A stretch of 64,000 nt of DNA. It comes from Alphaproteobacteria bacterium (GTDB lineage: Bacteria; Pseudomonadota; Alphaproteobacteria; Micavibrionales; UBA2020). The stretch covers positions 1 to 64,000 of the forward strand of contig WGNE01000016.1 of assembly GCA_016124645.1 (NCBI GenBank). Reading direction: 5' to 3'. The position numbers were made by a program, and so were the translations under genes. This document shows, one piece after another, positions 9,795 through 20,808 of the stretch. Every line of letters begins with the position of its first letter. Position 1 is the stretch's first letter. The notes beneath the pieces are model-generated. The model was given only the letters and a program-made list of their open reading frames with translations. It was not told where the DNA came from and made no database searches.

Positions 9795-10766
9795 TCAGCC
9801 TGCTGCGCTCAAAATGCGGGGGATCTTGAAGGTCAGGGTCTCCTTGGCGACCGTGGTGGTCTGCAAGGTGACCGCGTAGCGGGCCCGCGCTTCCTCGATG
9901 ACGCGCTGCACGAGGATTTCCGGCGCGCTGGCCCCGGCGGTGAGGCCGAGGGTGGAAATGCCCGAAAGCGCGTCCCACGGAATATCCTCCGCCGCGTCCG
10001 CCAGCAGCGCGCGTTTCGCGCCATAGGCCTTCGCGACCTCCACCAGACGGTTGGAGTTGGAGGAATTTTTGGAGCCGATGACGACGACGACGTCGGCGCG
10101 CGGCGCGATATCCTTCACCGCCAGCTGGCGGTTGGTGGTGGCATAGCAAATGTCTTCTTTGCGCGGCGCGGTCACGGCGGGAAAACGCTTCATCAGCGCG
10201 GCCACGATCTCCTGCGTGTCATCGACCGACAGCGTCGTCTGCGTGACATAGGCGATCTTTTCGGGGTCGGCGACTTCTATCTTTTCGACGTCCTCGACGC
10301 TTTCGACCAGCAGCACCCGTCCTTCGGGCAATTGCCCCATGGTGCCGATGACCTCGGGGTGGCCGGCGTGGCCGATGAGTATGATCTGGTGGCCGGTCTT
10401 CGCGTGCATCTCCGCCTCGCGGTGGACCTTGCTGACGAGGGGGCAGGTGGCATCGACATAGATCATCTCGCGCCGCTGCGCTTCTTCGGGCACGCGCTTG
10501 GGCACGCCGTGGGCGGAGAAGATGACGGGCGCGCCTTGCGGCACCTCGTCCAGTTCCTTCACGAAGACCGCGCCCTTGGCGCGCAGGTCTTCGAGGACGT
10601 GCTTGTTGTGCACGATTTCATGGCGCACATAGACGGGCGCGCCGAACTTCTCCAGCGATTTTTCCACGATTTCGATCGCGCGGTCCACCCCGGCGCAAAA
10701 GCCGCGCGGGCTGGCGAGCAGGATGGTCAGCGGGGGTTTCGTTTCCTGTACGGTTTCACCTGTCAT
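9795..10766 (-). CDS. ispH: 4-hydroxy-3-methylbut-2-enyl diphosphate reductase
   Basis: [52 protein letters not shown] motifs. Confidence 0.97.
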   Translation of the reverse strand: MTGETVQETKPPLTILLASPRGFCAGVDRAIEIVEKSLEKFGAPVYVRHEIVHNKHVLEDLRAKGAVFVKELDEVPQGAPVIFSAHGVPKRVPEEAQRREMIYVDATCPLVSKVHREAEMHAKTGHQIILIGHAGHPEVIGTMGQLPEGRVLLVESVEDVEKIEVADPEKIAYVTQTTLSVDDTQEIVAALMKRFPAVTAPRKEDICYATTNRQLAVKDIAPRADVVVVIGSKNSSNSNRLVEVAKAYGAKRALLADAAEDIPWDALSGISTLGLTAGASAPEILVQRVIEEARARYAVTLQTTTVAKETLTFKIPRILSAAG

Positions 10767-10840
10767 GGGCGGACTATATCGCTCTCAAAGCCCTTGAGTC
10801 GAGTGCTCAAGAGGTCTATTTTTGGCAAAAAGGTGAATGC

Positions 10841-11455
10841 ATGAAAAAATCCACGCCGCTTGCCGCTTTTGCGCTCTGCGCCCTGTTTTTAGGGGGCTGC
10901 AGCATGTTCGGCCACAAGGACGACAGCGTCGCCTGTCCCGATACCGGCATCATCAAGGAGGCCTCCCGCCTGCCCGTCACGGGCGCGGCAACGGGCAAGG
11001 AAAAGGCGTCGCTGAAGGTTGACGCGCGAATCGTCGATTTCTCCGGCGGCTGCCGCGAAAAGACCCCGGGGCAGGTGGACATGGACCTCAACGTCGTCTT
11101 CGCGGGACGCACGACCGCGGCGGGCAAGGACATCACGACGCAGGATTTACCATATTTTATCGCCGTGCTCTCGCCGGACAACGACATCTTGCAACGCACG
11201 GGCTTTTCCACTAGCCTCGCTTTCGATAATGCGGCCGCGCCCGCGCCGGAGCCGAAAAGCGCGGCGGACGCCGAGCCCGGCCCGAAAGCGGGAGAAGCTC
11301 CGCAAGGCCCGCAGGGCGTGACGACCGAGCAGCATACCATCCGCCTGCCGCTGGCGGAGGGGACGAACCCCGCGGATTATAAAGTCGTGATCGGCTTCGC
11401 CCTCACGCCCGAGCAACTTCAATACGACAGGGAACAGGAACAAAATGACCGTTGA
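10841..11455 (+). CDS. Putative lipoprotein, hypothetical
   Basis: MKKSTPLAAFALCALFLGGCSMFG lipobox; overlaps start of next gene. Confidence 0.7.
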   Translation: MKKSTPLAAFALCALFLGGCSMFGHKDDSVACPDTGIIKEASRLPVTGAATGKEKASLKVDARIVDFSGGCREKTPGQVDMDLNVVFAGRTTAAGKDITTQDLPYFIAVLSPDNDILQRTGFSTSLAFDNAAAPAPEPKSAADAEPGPKAGEAPQGPQGVTTEQHTIRLPLAEGTNPADYKVVIGFALTPEQLQYDREQEQNDR

Positions 11456-12071
11456 CGTCAACCAATTCTGGGATTTCGAATTTTCCGAGCATGAGGACGT
11501 GACCGCGCGCACGCGCAAGCAGCTCGCCGCGCCCTTCGCCAAATTGCTGCAGGTCTCGACCGACAGCATTCAGGCGGGCGGCAAGATCATGTTCTTCGGC
11601 AACGGCGGCAGCGCGGCGGATTCGCAGCACCTCGCGACCGAGCTTGCCGTGCGCTACAAGAAGGACCGCGCCCCCATCGCCGCCGTCGCGCTCACCACGG
11701 ACACTTCCGCGCTTTCCGCCATCGGCAACGACTTCGGCTTCGAGCATCTTTTCGCGCGGCAGGTCGCCGCCATCGGCAAGAAGGGCGACGTCGCCATCGG
11801 CATCACCACCTCGGGCAACAGCGCGAACGTCATCAAGGCCTTCGAGGAATGCCGCAGGCTGGGCATCACCACCGTCGGCTTCACCGGGGAGACGGGCGGC
11901 AAGATCGCGCCCTTGTGCGATATCCTTTTGAACGTACCCTCCACCACCACGGCGCGGATTCAGGAAATGCACATCACGCTGGGCCAGATGTTCTGCGGCG
12001 CGCTGGAGCTGAACCTCGGCCTGCTGGACGCTAAAGAGGACGCAGCGCAAAAAACCGCTGCCGTCGGCTAG
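11445..12071 (+). CDS. gmhA: SIS-domain phosphoheptose isomerase / DiaA-like
   Basis: GGKIMFFGNGGSAADSQHLATELAVRY...ITTSGNSANVIKAFEECRRLGI; GmhA and DiaA cannot be separated by eye. Confidence 0.85.
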   Translation: MTVDVNQFWDFEFSEHEDVTARTRKQLAAPFAKLLQVSTDSIQAGGKIMFFGNGGSAADSQHLATELAVRYKKDRAPIAAVALTTDTSALSAIGNDFGFEHLFARQVAAIGKKGDVAIGITTSGNSANVIKAFEECRRLGITTVGFTGETGGKIAPLCDILLNVPSTTTARIQEMHITLGQMFCGALELNLGLLDAKEDAAQKTAAVG

Positions 12072-12081
12072 GGAGGAATTT

Positions 12082-12345
12082 ATGGCAAAGCAGGAAGCCG
12101 CCGCCGCGACGGCGGGCATCGAAAAACTGAGCTTCGAGGAAGCACTGACCGAGCTCGAGAAAATCGTCCGCCAGCTGGAAACCGGCGCGGCGGACCTCAA
12201 GACCCCCATCGATTCCTACGAGCGCGGCATGGCGCTGCGCCAGTACTGCGATTCCAAGCTGAAGGAAGCGCAGGGCCGCATCGAGAAAATCACCGTTTCG
12301 GCGGACGGCAAGGCCTCGACCGAAGACTTCAAGATTTCCGAATAA
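12082..12345 (+). CDS. xseB: Exodeoxyribonuclease VII small subunit
   Basis: LSFEEALTELEKIVRQLETGAADLKTPIDSYERGMALRQYCDSKLKEAQGRIEKI. Confidence 0.95.
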   Translation: MAKQEAAAATAGIEKLSFEEALTELEKIVRQLETGAADLKTPIDSYERGMALRQYCDSKLKEAQGRIEKITVSADGKASTEDFKISE

Positions 12346-12461
12346 TCCCCGCGCGGCGCATCCCCCGCCAAAAACGTAAAAAAGGTGACTTTTTTCGGTC
12401 ACTTAGGGTATAACTGTGGGCAGTTGAATTTCCACAGAACCTAACCTTCGAGGGCACGCAT

Positions 12462-13370
12462 ATGGCGCCGTCACCAAGAGAGGCCTCCCCCAAACTCAGT
12501 CAGGCAATGGAAGACTGCCGCGAGAAGGTCAACAAGACCATCTCCAGCCTCTTGCCGCAGACCGATCTGGCGGAAGCCCCGCTGTTCGACGCGATGCGCT
12601 ACGCGGCGCTGGGCGGCGGCAAGCGGCTGCGCCCCTTCATGGTGCTGGAAGGCGCGCGGGTTTTCGGCGTGGACGCGGGGCGCGCAAGGCGCGTGGCGGC
12701 GGCGGCGGAATTCGTGCATTGCTATTCGCTGGTGCACGACGACCTGCCCGCGATGGACAACGCGGACCTGCGCCGCGGCAAGCCCTCCCTGCACAAGGCC
12801 TATGGCGAGGCGACCGCGCTGCTCGCGGGCGACGCGCTTTTGACCCTCGCTTTTGAAATTTTGTCCGACACCGAAACCCATGAAGACCCGCGCGTGCGCA
12901 TCGAGCTCGTCTCCAACCTCGCGGGCGCGATCGGCATGCACGGCATGGTCGGCGGGCAGATGCTCGACCTCATCGGCGAGAAGCAGGAATTCGACGTCGG
13001 CACCATCAGCCGCCTGCAGCGCCTGAAGACCGGCAAGCTCATCGCTTTTTGCTGCGAGGCGGGGGCGATATTGGGCAAGGCGAACCCGGCGCACCGCCAG
13101 TCGCTGCGCAACTACGCGCATGACCTCGGCCTCGCCTTTCAGGTCACGGACGACCTGCTGGATGTCGAGGGCGATGCCAAGGACCTCGGCAAGCCCACGG
13201 GACAGGACGCGAAAAAAGCCACCTTCGTTTCCGCCATGGGCCGCGACCAGGCCCGCGCGCGCGCCGAAATGCTGGTCGAGCAGGCCATCTCCCACCTGCG
13301 CGTCTTCGACGAAGGCCGCGTGGACCTCCTGAAAGACCTCGCGCATTACGTGCTGGAACGGCGCGTCTGA
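12462..13370 (+). CDS. ispA: Polyprenyl synthetase (farnesyl diphosphate synthase)
   Basis: GGGKRLRPFMVLE, HDDLPAMDNADLRRGKPSLHK, FQVTDDLLDVEGD. Confidence 0.95.
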   Translation: MAPSPREASPKLSQAMEDCREKVNKTISSLLPQTDLAEAPLFDAMRYAALGGGKRLRPFMVLEGARVFGVDAGRARRVAAAAEFVHCYSLVHDDLPAMDNADLRRGKPSLHKAYGEATALLAGDALLTLAFEILSDTETHEDPRVRIELVSNLAGAIGMHGMVGGQMLDLIGEKQEFDVGTISRLQRLKTGKLIAFCCEAGAILGKANPAHRQSLRNYAHDLGLAFQVTDDLLDVEGDAKDLGKPTGQDAKKATFVSAMGRDQARARAEMLVEQAISHLRVFDEGRVDLLKDLAHYVLERRV

Positions 13371-13385
13371 TTTTTTCCGTCCCCG

Positions 13386-13464
13386 CGTCATGCCCGCGAA
13401 GGCGGGCATCCATCTTGCAGTCCGTGTTGAAAGTTTTTGGATTCCCGCTTTCGCGGGAATGACG
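13386..13464. repeat. Composite inverted pair of CCCGC(GAAA/GAAG)GCGGG extragenic palindromes
   Basis: CGTCATGCCCGCGAAGGCGGGCATCCA ... TGGATTCCCGCTTTCGCGGGAATGACG; same layout at 22656. Confidence 0.85.
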
Positions 13465-13520
13465 AGAAAAGAAAAACGTCCCGCCATAAGGCCGGGGCGT
13501 TTTTCGTTCCGGCGAATGGC

Positions 13521-13559
13521 TCCCTCTCCCGCTTGCGGAAGAGGGCGGGGGGAGAGGGA
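13521..13559. repeat. CCCTCTCCC-type half element (inverted orientation)
   Basis: TCCCTCTCCCGCTTGCGGAAGAGGGCGGGGGGAGAGGGA. Confidence 0.8.
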
Positions 13560-13579
13560 AAAGCATGGGTCAAACAAAC

Positions 13580-13606
13580 AAACCCCCTCCTGCAAGAAGG
13601 GGGTTT
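13580..13606. terminator. Bidirectional terminator between ispA and ankyrin gene
   Basis: AAACCCCCT-cctgcaaga-AGGGGGTTTT between convergent genes. Confidence 0.8.
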
Positions 13607-13626
13607 TGCTTGTTAAAAAGTTTTCA

Positions 13627-14055
13627 TTACTTCGCCGCCGCCGCTTTCGCTTTCCTGCGCGCGGGGGCTTTGCGTTTTTTCGGTTTCTTGTCCGCGACGG
13701 CTTTTTCCAGCAGGCGCAGCACGGCCTTGGCCTCGTATTGTTTCGCAAGGTCGATGGCGGTGCGGCCTTTCACGTCCTTCATCAGCGGGTCGGCGCCGGC
13801 TTTCAAAAGCGCCTTGGCGACTTCGGTGTCCTTCATCGCGGCGGCGGCGCCCAGCGGCGTCCAGTTCCCGCCCATGCTGCGCACGTTGGGGTCGAAGCCG
13901 CCCGCGTTGATCTCGCGCAGGGCGGCGATGTGCTGGCCGGTCAGGATGATGTTGACGAGCTGCATCCCCTTCACGATGGATTCGCGCGCGGCGCGGTCGG
14001 CGAAGGTATCCACCAGCGAGGCGCGGTAGAAATTGTTTTGCTCGGTCGTGCTCAT
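13627..14055 (-). CDS. Ankyrin-repeat protein with basic tail
   Basis: GNWTPLGAAAAMKDTEVAKALLKAGADPLMKDVKGRTAIDLAKQYEAKAVLRLLEKA. Confidence 0.8.
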   Translation of the reverse strand: MSTTEQNNFYRASLVDTFADRAARESIVKGMQLVNIILTGQHIAALREINAGGFDPNVRSMGGNWTPLGAAAAMKDTEVAKALLKAGADPLMKDVKGRTAIDLAKQYEAKAVLRLLEKAVADKKPKKRKAPARRKAKAAAAK

Positions 14056-14133
14056 GGGCGTTCTCCCTTCGTCGTCTGGCGGTATTCCATGACAAAGGGT
14101 AGCGCAAAAGGGTAAAGAATATGTAAACCTGTA

Positions 14134-14820
14134 CTAGAGCCCGAAGCCGTCGCGCCGCGGCGGGGTGATGAGCGGCTTGGCCACGGTTTTTTCCGGCGCA
14201 TCCGGCTTTTCCTGCTGCGCGGCCTCGGCGAAGGCGCGGGCCACTGCGATCTTCAGTTCCGGCCGCCAGCGCAGCATGTCCTCGAAGGATTTGCTTTTTG
14301 CCAGCTCGGCGATGTTCTTTTCCTCGATATCGGCAAGGGCCGTTTCCGCCGCGGCGGCATAGTGGTCGATCAACGCGTAATCCGCCGCCATCGCGGCCAT
14401 GACCTTTTTCTTGCCGAAGCTGCTTTTTTGCAGTTCAGAAGAGATGATCGGCGCGGGCGTATAGGCGATGACCCCCGTCCAGAGCGTCTTGCCCACGGCG
14501 GCCAGCGTCAGGCTCCAGCTGACGGGCTCGAGACAGATGAGCCCCGCGGCCAGCGGCGTCGCGTAAAGCAGGCCGGATTTCGTGCACTCCTTCCGGCGGC
14601 GGTTTTCCGCGTCCATATCCAGATCCATGCGGGCCGAGCGCAGCTCGGTACGGCAATTGATGAGGCGAAGGTAACGCAGTTCCGCCGTCGGCTCCTTCAG
14701 CGCGGCGTCCAGCCGTCCCTGCCACCGGTCTTTCGTGGCCTGCACTTCCTGCGCGCGCTTGTCGGCCTTCGCCTGCCGCCTTTTGGCCAGCTGCTTCTTT
14801 ATGTTGAGTTTTTCGAACAT
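14134..14820 (-). CDS. Hypothetical charged protein with central hydrophobic hairpin
   Basis: MFEKLNIKKQLAKRRQAKADK...; hydrophobic stretch LLYATPLAAGLICLEPVSWSLTLAAVGKTLWTGVIAY; C-terminus RRDGFGL. Confidence 0.65.
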   Translation of the reverse strand: MFEKLNIKKQLAKRRQAKADKRAQEVQATKDRWQGRLDAALKEPTAELRYLRLINCRTELRSARMDLDMDAENRRRKECTKSGLLYATPLAAGLICLEPVSWSLTLAAVGKTLWTGVIAYTPAPIISSELQKSSFGKKKVMAAMAADYALIDHYAAAAETALADIEEKNIAELAKSKSFEDMLRWRPELKIAVARAFAEAAQQEKPDAPEKTVAKPLITPPRRDGFGL

Positions 14821-14850
14821 GGTTTCCCTCATCACCCGGGTGGAGGGCGC

Positions 14851-14879
14851 ACAATATAATATGAAAAAGAAAGAGTCAA
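14851..14879 (-). promoter_or_regulatory. Sigma70-like promoter, GANTC overlapping -35
   Basis: Reverse strand TTGACT-17-TATTGT upstream of 14134..14820; GAGTC at 14873-14877. Confidence 0.5.
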
Positions 14880-15020
14880 TGAAATACGCATTATTCCTTA
14901 TCTGTCGGCAAGACTCTGGATTTATGTAAATAATTGCACGATAACGTCACCGAAACATAGCAAATCCGGCATTTAAAATTTTACGGAACAGGGGTATAAA
15001 GAATCCAAAAAGGAAAAAAC

Positions 15021-16943
15021 ATGACCAAGATCCCCCTGCTGGACAGCGTGACCGTCCCGGCCGAGCTTCGCCAACTGGACAGGAAAGACCTCCAGCCCTT
15101 CGCGGACGAGTTGCGGCAGGAAATGGTGGACGCGGTGTCGATCACCGGCGGGCACCTCGGCGCGGGTCTGGGCGTGGTCGAGCTCACCACCGCCATCCAT
15201 TACGTTTTCAATACGCCGGAAGACAAGCTCATCTGGGACGTCGGGCATCAGGCCTATCCGCATAAAATCCTGACCGGAAGGCGCGATCGCATCCGCACCC
15301 TGCGTCAGGGCGGCGGGCTTTCCGGTTTCACCAAGCGCAGCGAGAGCGAATACGACCCCTTCGGCGCGGCGCACAGCTCCACCTCCATCTCCGCCGGGCT
15401 CGGCATGGCGGTCGCGCGCGATTTTTCGGAGGGCGACAACAACGTCGTCTGCGTCATCGGCGACGGCGCGATGAGCGCGGGCATGGCCTATGAAGCCATG
15501 AACAACGCGGGCGCGCTGAAGAGCCGCCTCATCGTCATCCTGAACGACAACGACATGTCCATCGCCCCGCCCGTGGGCGCGATGAGCGCGTATCTCTCCC
15601 GCCTCATTTCCTCCAAGCCGTACCTGACGATGCGCGAGATCGGCAAGAAATTCTCCGGCAAGCTGCCAGCCCCGCTGCAAAAGGCGGCGCAGCGCGCGGA
15701 GGAATACGCGCGCGGCATGGTCACCGGCGGCACGCTGTTCGAGGAGCTGGGTTTTTACTACGTCGGCCCCATCGACGGCCACAACCTCGACCACCTTCTG
15801 CCCGTGCTGGAAAACGTGCGCGACAGCGCCTATGACGGCCCCTTCCTCGTCCACGTCGTGACCCGCAAGGGCTACGGCTATTCCCCCGCCGAGACCGCAG
15901 CGGACAAGATGCACGGGGTTGCGAAATTCGACGTGCTGACCGGCGCGCAGAACAAGCCCAAGCCCGCCGCCCCCGCCTATACCAAGGTTTTCGCGCAAAG
16001 CCTGATTTCCGAGGCCAAGGCGGACGACAAGATCGTCGCCGTCACCGCGGCCATGCCGTCGGGCACCGGGCTTGACTTGTTTGAGAAGGAATTCCCCGCG
16101 CGCATGTTCGACGTCGGCATCGCCGAGCAGCACGCCGTGACCTTCGCCGCCGGCATGGCGGCCGAAGGCATGAAGCCTTTCGTCGCCATCTATTCCACTT
16201 TCCTGCAGCGTGCCTACGATCAGGTCGTGCATGACGTGGCCATTCAAAATCTTCCCGTGCGCTTCGCGATGGACCGCGCGGGGCTGGTCGGCGCGGATGG
16301 CGCGACCCACGCGGGGGCCTTCGACGTCGCCTATCTCGGCTGTCTGCCCAACATGGTGCTGATGGCCGCCGCCGACGAAGCCGAACTGCAGGACATGACC
16401 GCGACCATGGCCGTGCATGACGCCGGCCCCATCGCCCTGCGCTACCCGCGCGGCGAAGGCACGGGCGCGGCTTTGAAGCAACGCGGCGCACCGCTGCAAA
16501 TCGGCCGCGGACGCATTCTGCGCGAAGGCGCGAAGATCGCCCTGCTCAGCTACGGCACCCGCCTTGGCGAAGCCTTGAAGGCGGCGGAGCAATTGAACGC
16601 CCTCGGCCTTTCGACCACGGTGGCGGACGCGCGTTTCGCCAAGCCGCTGGACGAAGACCTCGTCCTGCGCCTCGCCCGCGAACATGAAGCGCTGGTCACC
16701 GTCGAGGAAGGTTCCGCCTGCGGCTTCGGCGCGCTGGTGCTGCACCTGCTGGCGGAAAAGGGCGCGCTGGACGCGGGGCTGCGCATCCGCACCATGACGC
16801 TGCCGGATCTCTACCTCGACCACGACGCGCCGCAGAAGCAATACGACGCAGCGGGGCTGAACGCGCCGCATATCGTTTCCCGCGCGCTCGAGGCGCTGGG
16901 CATGCCGCAGGAGCTTGCCGCGCGCAAGTCCGTCGCGGTTTAA
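15021..16943 (+). CDS. dxs: 1-deoxy-D-xylulose-5-phosphate synthase
   Basis: [82 protein letters not shown]. Confidence 0.97.
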   Translation: MTKIPLLDSVTVPAELRQLDRKDLQPFADELRQEMVDAVSITGGHLGAGLGVVELTTAIHYVFNTPEDKLIWDVGHQAYPHKILTGRRDRIRTLRQGGGLSGFTKRSESEYDPFGAAHSSTSISAGLGMAVARDFSEGDNNVVCVIGDGAMSAGMAYEAMNNAGALKSRLIVILNDNDMSIAPPVGAMSAYLSRLISSKPYLTMREIGKKFSGKLPAPLQKAAQRAEEYARGMVTGGTLFEELGFYYVGPIDGHNLDHLLPVLENVRDSAYDGPFLVHVVTRKGYGYSPAETAADKMHGVAKFDVLTGAQNKPKPAAPAYTKVFAQSLISEAKADDKIVAVTAAMPSGTGLDLFEKEFPARMFDVGIAEQHAVTFAAGMAAEGMKPFVAIYSTFLQRAYDQVVHDVAIQNLPVRFAMDRAGLVGADGATHAGAFDVAYLGCLPNMVLMAAADEAELQDMTATMAVHDAGPIALRYPRGEGTGAALKQRGAPLQIGRGRILREGAKIALLSYGTRLGEALKAAEQLNALGLSTTVADARFAKPLDEDLVLRLAREHEALVTVEEGSACGFGALVLHLLAEKGALDAGLRIRTMTLPDLYLDHDAPQKQYDAAGLNAPHIVSRALEALGMPQELAARKSVAV

Positions 16944-16955
16944 GGGGCGCGCGGT

Positions 16956-18061
16956 TTGTCGGCCCCGAAAAAGAAAAAGCCCTCCTTCGGCGAGCGGCTG
17001 GATACGCGCATCGAAAAACTTTCCGATGCCTTCGACGACATGCGCGTGCAGCTGAAGAACGGGCGGCACAAGAAACGCCTGAAACGCATCCTCTCGCATA
17101 TCGAGACCATGCCGGGCGGCGCGAAGATGCTGGAAACCGCGCGGAAGAACGGCGTCGCCATACAGGTTTTGCGCCCGCAGGCCATGAAGGGCGCGGCGGG
17201 CAAGCTGACCCGCTACAGCAAGTCGCCCTCCACCGTCAGCATCGCCAACAACGGCGACGACGTGCAGATGGCCCTGACCCTCTGGCACGAATTGCGCCAC
17301 GTGCAGCAGATGCACGACTGGGGCCGGCTCGACCCCGGCAATACCGGGCGCATCAAGGACACGAAGCGCATGCACGTGCTTTCCATGATGATCGAGGCGG
17401 ACGCCTATACCTCCCAGACCCTCATGGCCCTGAAAGCCAAAGAGCAGGGCCAGGGCGAATACCTCGATGCGCTCATGCGCCGCAGGACCCGCGCCTTCAA
17501 CGCCATCAAGGGATTTCTTGAAAAGAACCCCTACGACCCGAAAGGGGACGAGGGCGCTTTTTCCCGCGCGCTTTTCGCGGAGGTCATGAAAAAAGGCCTT
17601 TCCGGCTACAGCGTCAGTTATCAAAAGAATTACGCGCAGGTCTTCAACGCCGCCGCCTCGGCAAAAAGCTTCCACGGCAGCGTGAAGCGCGTGAGGGAGC
17701 CGCCGGCCTTCAAGCCTTCCAACCTTATCCTGCAGGTCTATCGCTCCGACGCGCTGGGCGAAATCTCGCTCGACGATCTGGTGCTCAAGCATTTTCAGGC
17801 CCAGCCGGAAGAACTGCAAAAAACGCTGGAGCTCATCGACATGACGGTGAACGCCGCGCCGAGGCTGGACGAAGAGCTCTACCAGAAATCACGCAAGTTC
17901 ATCCTCTCCCGCCTGCCCAAACCTGATGAGAAGGAAGAGGAAAAGACGCCGCGCCAGAAACTCGCGGATGCCTTCAACCGCGCGGTGCGAAAACTCAACC
18001 CCGCCAACCTCTGGCGCAAGAAGGCCCCGCCGCAGGATCCTAAAAACCGCAAGCCCGCGCC

Positions 18062-18065
<4 letters not shown>
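16956..18065 (+). CDS. Putative zinc metallopeptidase (DUF6782-like), copy 1, TTG start
   Basis: LWHELRHVQQ (HExxH) and downstream EADAYT; paralogous to 18920..20188. Confidence 0.7.
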
Positions 18066-18814
<749 letters not shown>

Positions 18815-18856
18815 CTTGCAAGTTATTGATATATTTCAATAGGTGATTCTTATATA

Positions 18857-18886
18857 TTGACATAATACATATATATCCGCTATAAA
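18857..18886 (+). promoter_or_regulatory. TTGACATAA-type promoter
   Basis: TTGACA (18857-18862) -18- TATAAA (18881-18886), 33 nt before ATG at 18920. Confidence 0.65.
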
Positions 18887-18919
18887 GGCAGACTTCGCAA
18901 CAAAAAGGCAGGCCTTCGG

Positions 18920-20188
18920 ATGAAACGCGCCGAACCCTACAGGAAACCCGCAAAAGACGAAACCGCGCCGAAAAGCTTCTGGCGGCGGCAGGGCGGGCGC
19001 GCCTGGTCGGGCATCAAGCGCGGCGCGACGGCGACGGCGGGCGCGTTCCAGCGGGCCCTGTTCGGCGACAAGGAGACACGCCGCATCGAAATCCTGCAGC
19101 GCCTTTCCGCCATGCCGGAGGGAAAGGAACTTTTGGAGGTCGCGGCGGAAAACGATATCGGCTTGCGCATCACGGGCTGGAACCCGCTGAGCGGAATCGC
19201 GGGCTATGTCGGTCGCGATGAGGGCGCGGCGGAATCCCACGTCGGCGTGATGAACGACGGCAAGGTGCCGGCGATGGTGATGACCCTGTTCCACGAGCTG
19301 CGCCATGTCGCCCAGCAGGCGGACAACGGCACGCTGAAGGATGCGGAATACGACACGCTCATGCCCGGCACGAAGGGCTATATAGAAATGCTGCTGACCG
19401 AGGCCGACGCCTTCACGGCGGAAATCCTGCAGGCCAAGCGGCTTGAAAAGCGGGGGCAGCCGGAATATTTCTCCGCCCTGCGCCAGCGCGGCGGGGGCGT
19501 GATGCGCGAGGCGGAAAAGTTCCTGCGCCGCCAGCCCTATGAAATATTCCACGACGACGCGGAATTTTCCCGCGCGCTTTTCACCCACCTCATGCTCGAC
19601 GGGCTGAACTCCTACGCCGGGCTTTACCTGCACCAGATCGAAAAGGATTTCCGGCAGGCGCATACGCTGGAGGAATTCAAAAAACTGGCGAAGGAAATCA
19701 CCGCGCCCCCGCCCTATGAGAGCATGGGCGAAATCCTGGGCGCGCAATACGGCAAGGATTACGCGGCGGGCGTGTCGATGACGGGGATCGCCACCGTCTT
19801 CATGCACACGCGCCCCGACGCCGAGCAAAGGCTGATGAGGGACATCGACAAGGTGGTGAAACAGGCTGTCGCGGACGTCATGACGACCGAGGGTTTCGCG
19901 CGCGCCTGCGCGAAAATCGAGGCCGGGCTGTCGGGCGTGATGGAGCAACTGCCCGAGCTTTCCGACTGGCAGGAATACGAGGAGGATTTCGGGGCGGAAA
20001 AGATCTACAGCGACAAGACCAAGGCGCTGCGCCAGACCGTCCGAATCGCCTCCCACGGCACGAAACCCATGCTGCGCGACTCTTTCCGCAAGGCCGCCGC
20101 GGACCGCCGCGCGGGCGAAAAACGGCGCGGGACGACGGCAGGCAAGCGAATGAAAAACAAGAATAAAGGCCCGGACGCGGCCCCATGA
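18920..20188 (+). CDS. Putative zinc metallopeptidase (DUF6782-like), copy 2
   Basis: LFHELRHVAQQ (HExxH), EADAFTAEIL, DDAEFSRALFTHLM aligned by eye with copy 1. Confidence 0.7.
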   Translation: MKRAEPYRKPAKDETAPKSFWRRQGGRAWSGIKRGATATAGAFQRALFGDKETRRIEILQRLSAMPEGKELLEVAAENDIGLRITGWNPLSGIAGYVGRDEGAAESHVGVMNDGKVPAMVMTLFHELRHVAQQADNGTLKDAEYDTLMPGTKGYIEMLLTEADAFTAEILQAKRLEKRGQPEYFSALRQRGGGVMREAEKFLRRQPYEIFHDDAEFSRALFTHLMLDGLNSYAGLYLHQIEKDFRQAHTLEEFKKLAKEITAPPPYESMGEILGAQYGKDYAAGVSMTGIATVFMHTRPDAEQRLMRDIDKVVKQAVADVMTTEGFARACAKIEAGLSGVMEQLPELSDWQEYEEDFGAEKIYSDKTKALRQTVRIASHGTKPMLRDSFRKAAADRRAGEKRRGTTAGKRMKNKNKGPDAAP

Positions 20189-20207
20189 TACCGCTTTTCC
20201 GTAAAAA

Positions 20208-20240
20208 TTAAGACTCTGTTAAGATTTATTCCCATATAAT
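20208..20240 (+). promoter_or_regulatory. CtrA-type box (TTAA-N7-TTAA) plus TATAAT -10
   Basis: TTAA(20208)GACTCTG TTAA(20219), TATAAT 20235-20240; GANTC site (GACTC) inside the spacer. Confidence 0.6.
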
Positions 20241-20276
20241 GCACATAGTCTAATGTTTATGGGAACAATAAAAACA

Positions 20277-20783
20277 ATGTCAAAACAAGATCCCGAAAAA
20301 AAGGACGAAACCCTTTCCGAAACCTTCGGCAGCGCGGGCAAGCGCAAGCCGCTGGTTCATTTCTCGGCGCGGCCCATGCTGCCCAGCTGCGACATGAAAG
20401 TGTCGCGCGAATCGGGAAACTGGCTGACCCGCGCGATCTCTCCCGTCAAAAAGGCGCTGAAGATCTTCGGCAGAAAAGCGCGCGCGGCCAAGAACGCCTT
20501 CGCTCGCGCGGCGGTCAAGGTCGGCAAATTCGCGGTCTCCACCCTTTCGGGCGAGGCGCTGTATGAGAAGATTCAGGAAGTCAGCGCAAACCTGCGCGAC
20601 CATAAATTCGCTTCCGCCGTCGCCCTCACGCTGGCGGCAGGGGTCGAGGTCGCGGGGATGCTTACGGGCCAGCACCTTCTGGGCTTCGCGCTCAGCACCG
20701 GCATCGTGGTTGCGACCCACGCGCTTTTGCAGGAAGACGAAAAGCCCAAGCTCAAACCGGCTTACGCTTTCGCGCGGCCTTAA
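20277..20783 (+). CDS. Hypothetical protein with C-terminal hydrophobic hairpin
   Basis: MSKQDPEKKDETLSETFG...; hydrophobic ASAVALTLAAGVEVAGMLTGQHLLGFALSTGIVVATHALL; ORF could start at 20253. Confidence 0.6.
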   Translation: MSKQDPEKKDETLSETFGSAGKRKPLVHFSARPMLPSCDMKVSRESGNWLTRAISPVKKALKIFGRKARAAKNAFARAAVKVGKFAVSTLSGEALYEKIQEVSANLRDHKFASAVALTLAAGVEVAGMLTGQHLLGFALSTGIVVATHALLQEDEKPKLKPAYAFARP

Positions 20784-20808
20784 CCCTTCGATTCATGAAT
20801 GAAGACGC

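Noticed and set aside
14973-17819. 948-aa minus-strand ORF
   Set aside because: Antisense to dxs and the metallopeptidase; same shadow-ORF composition.
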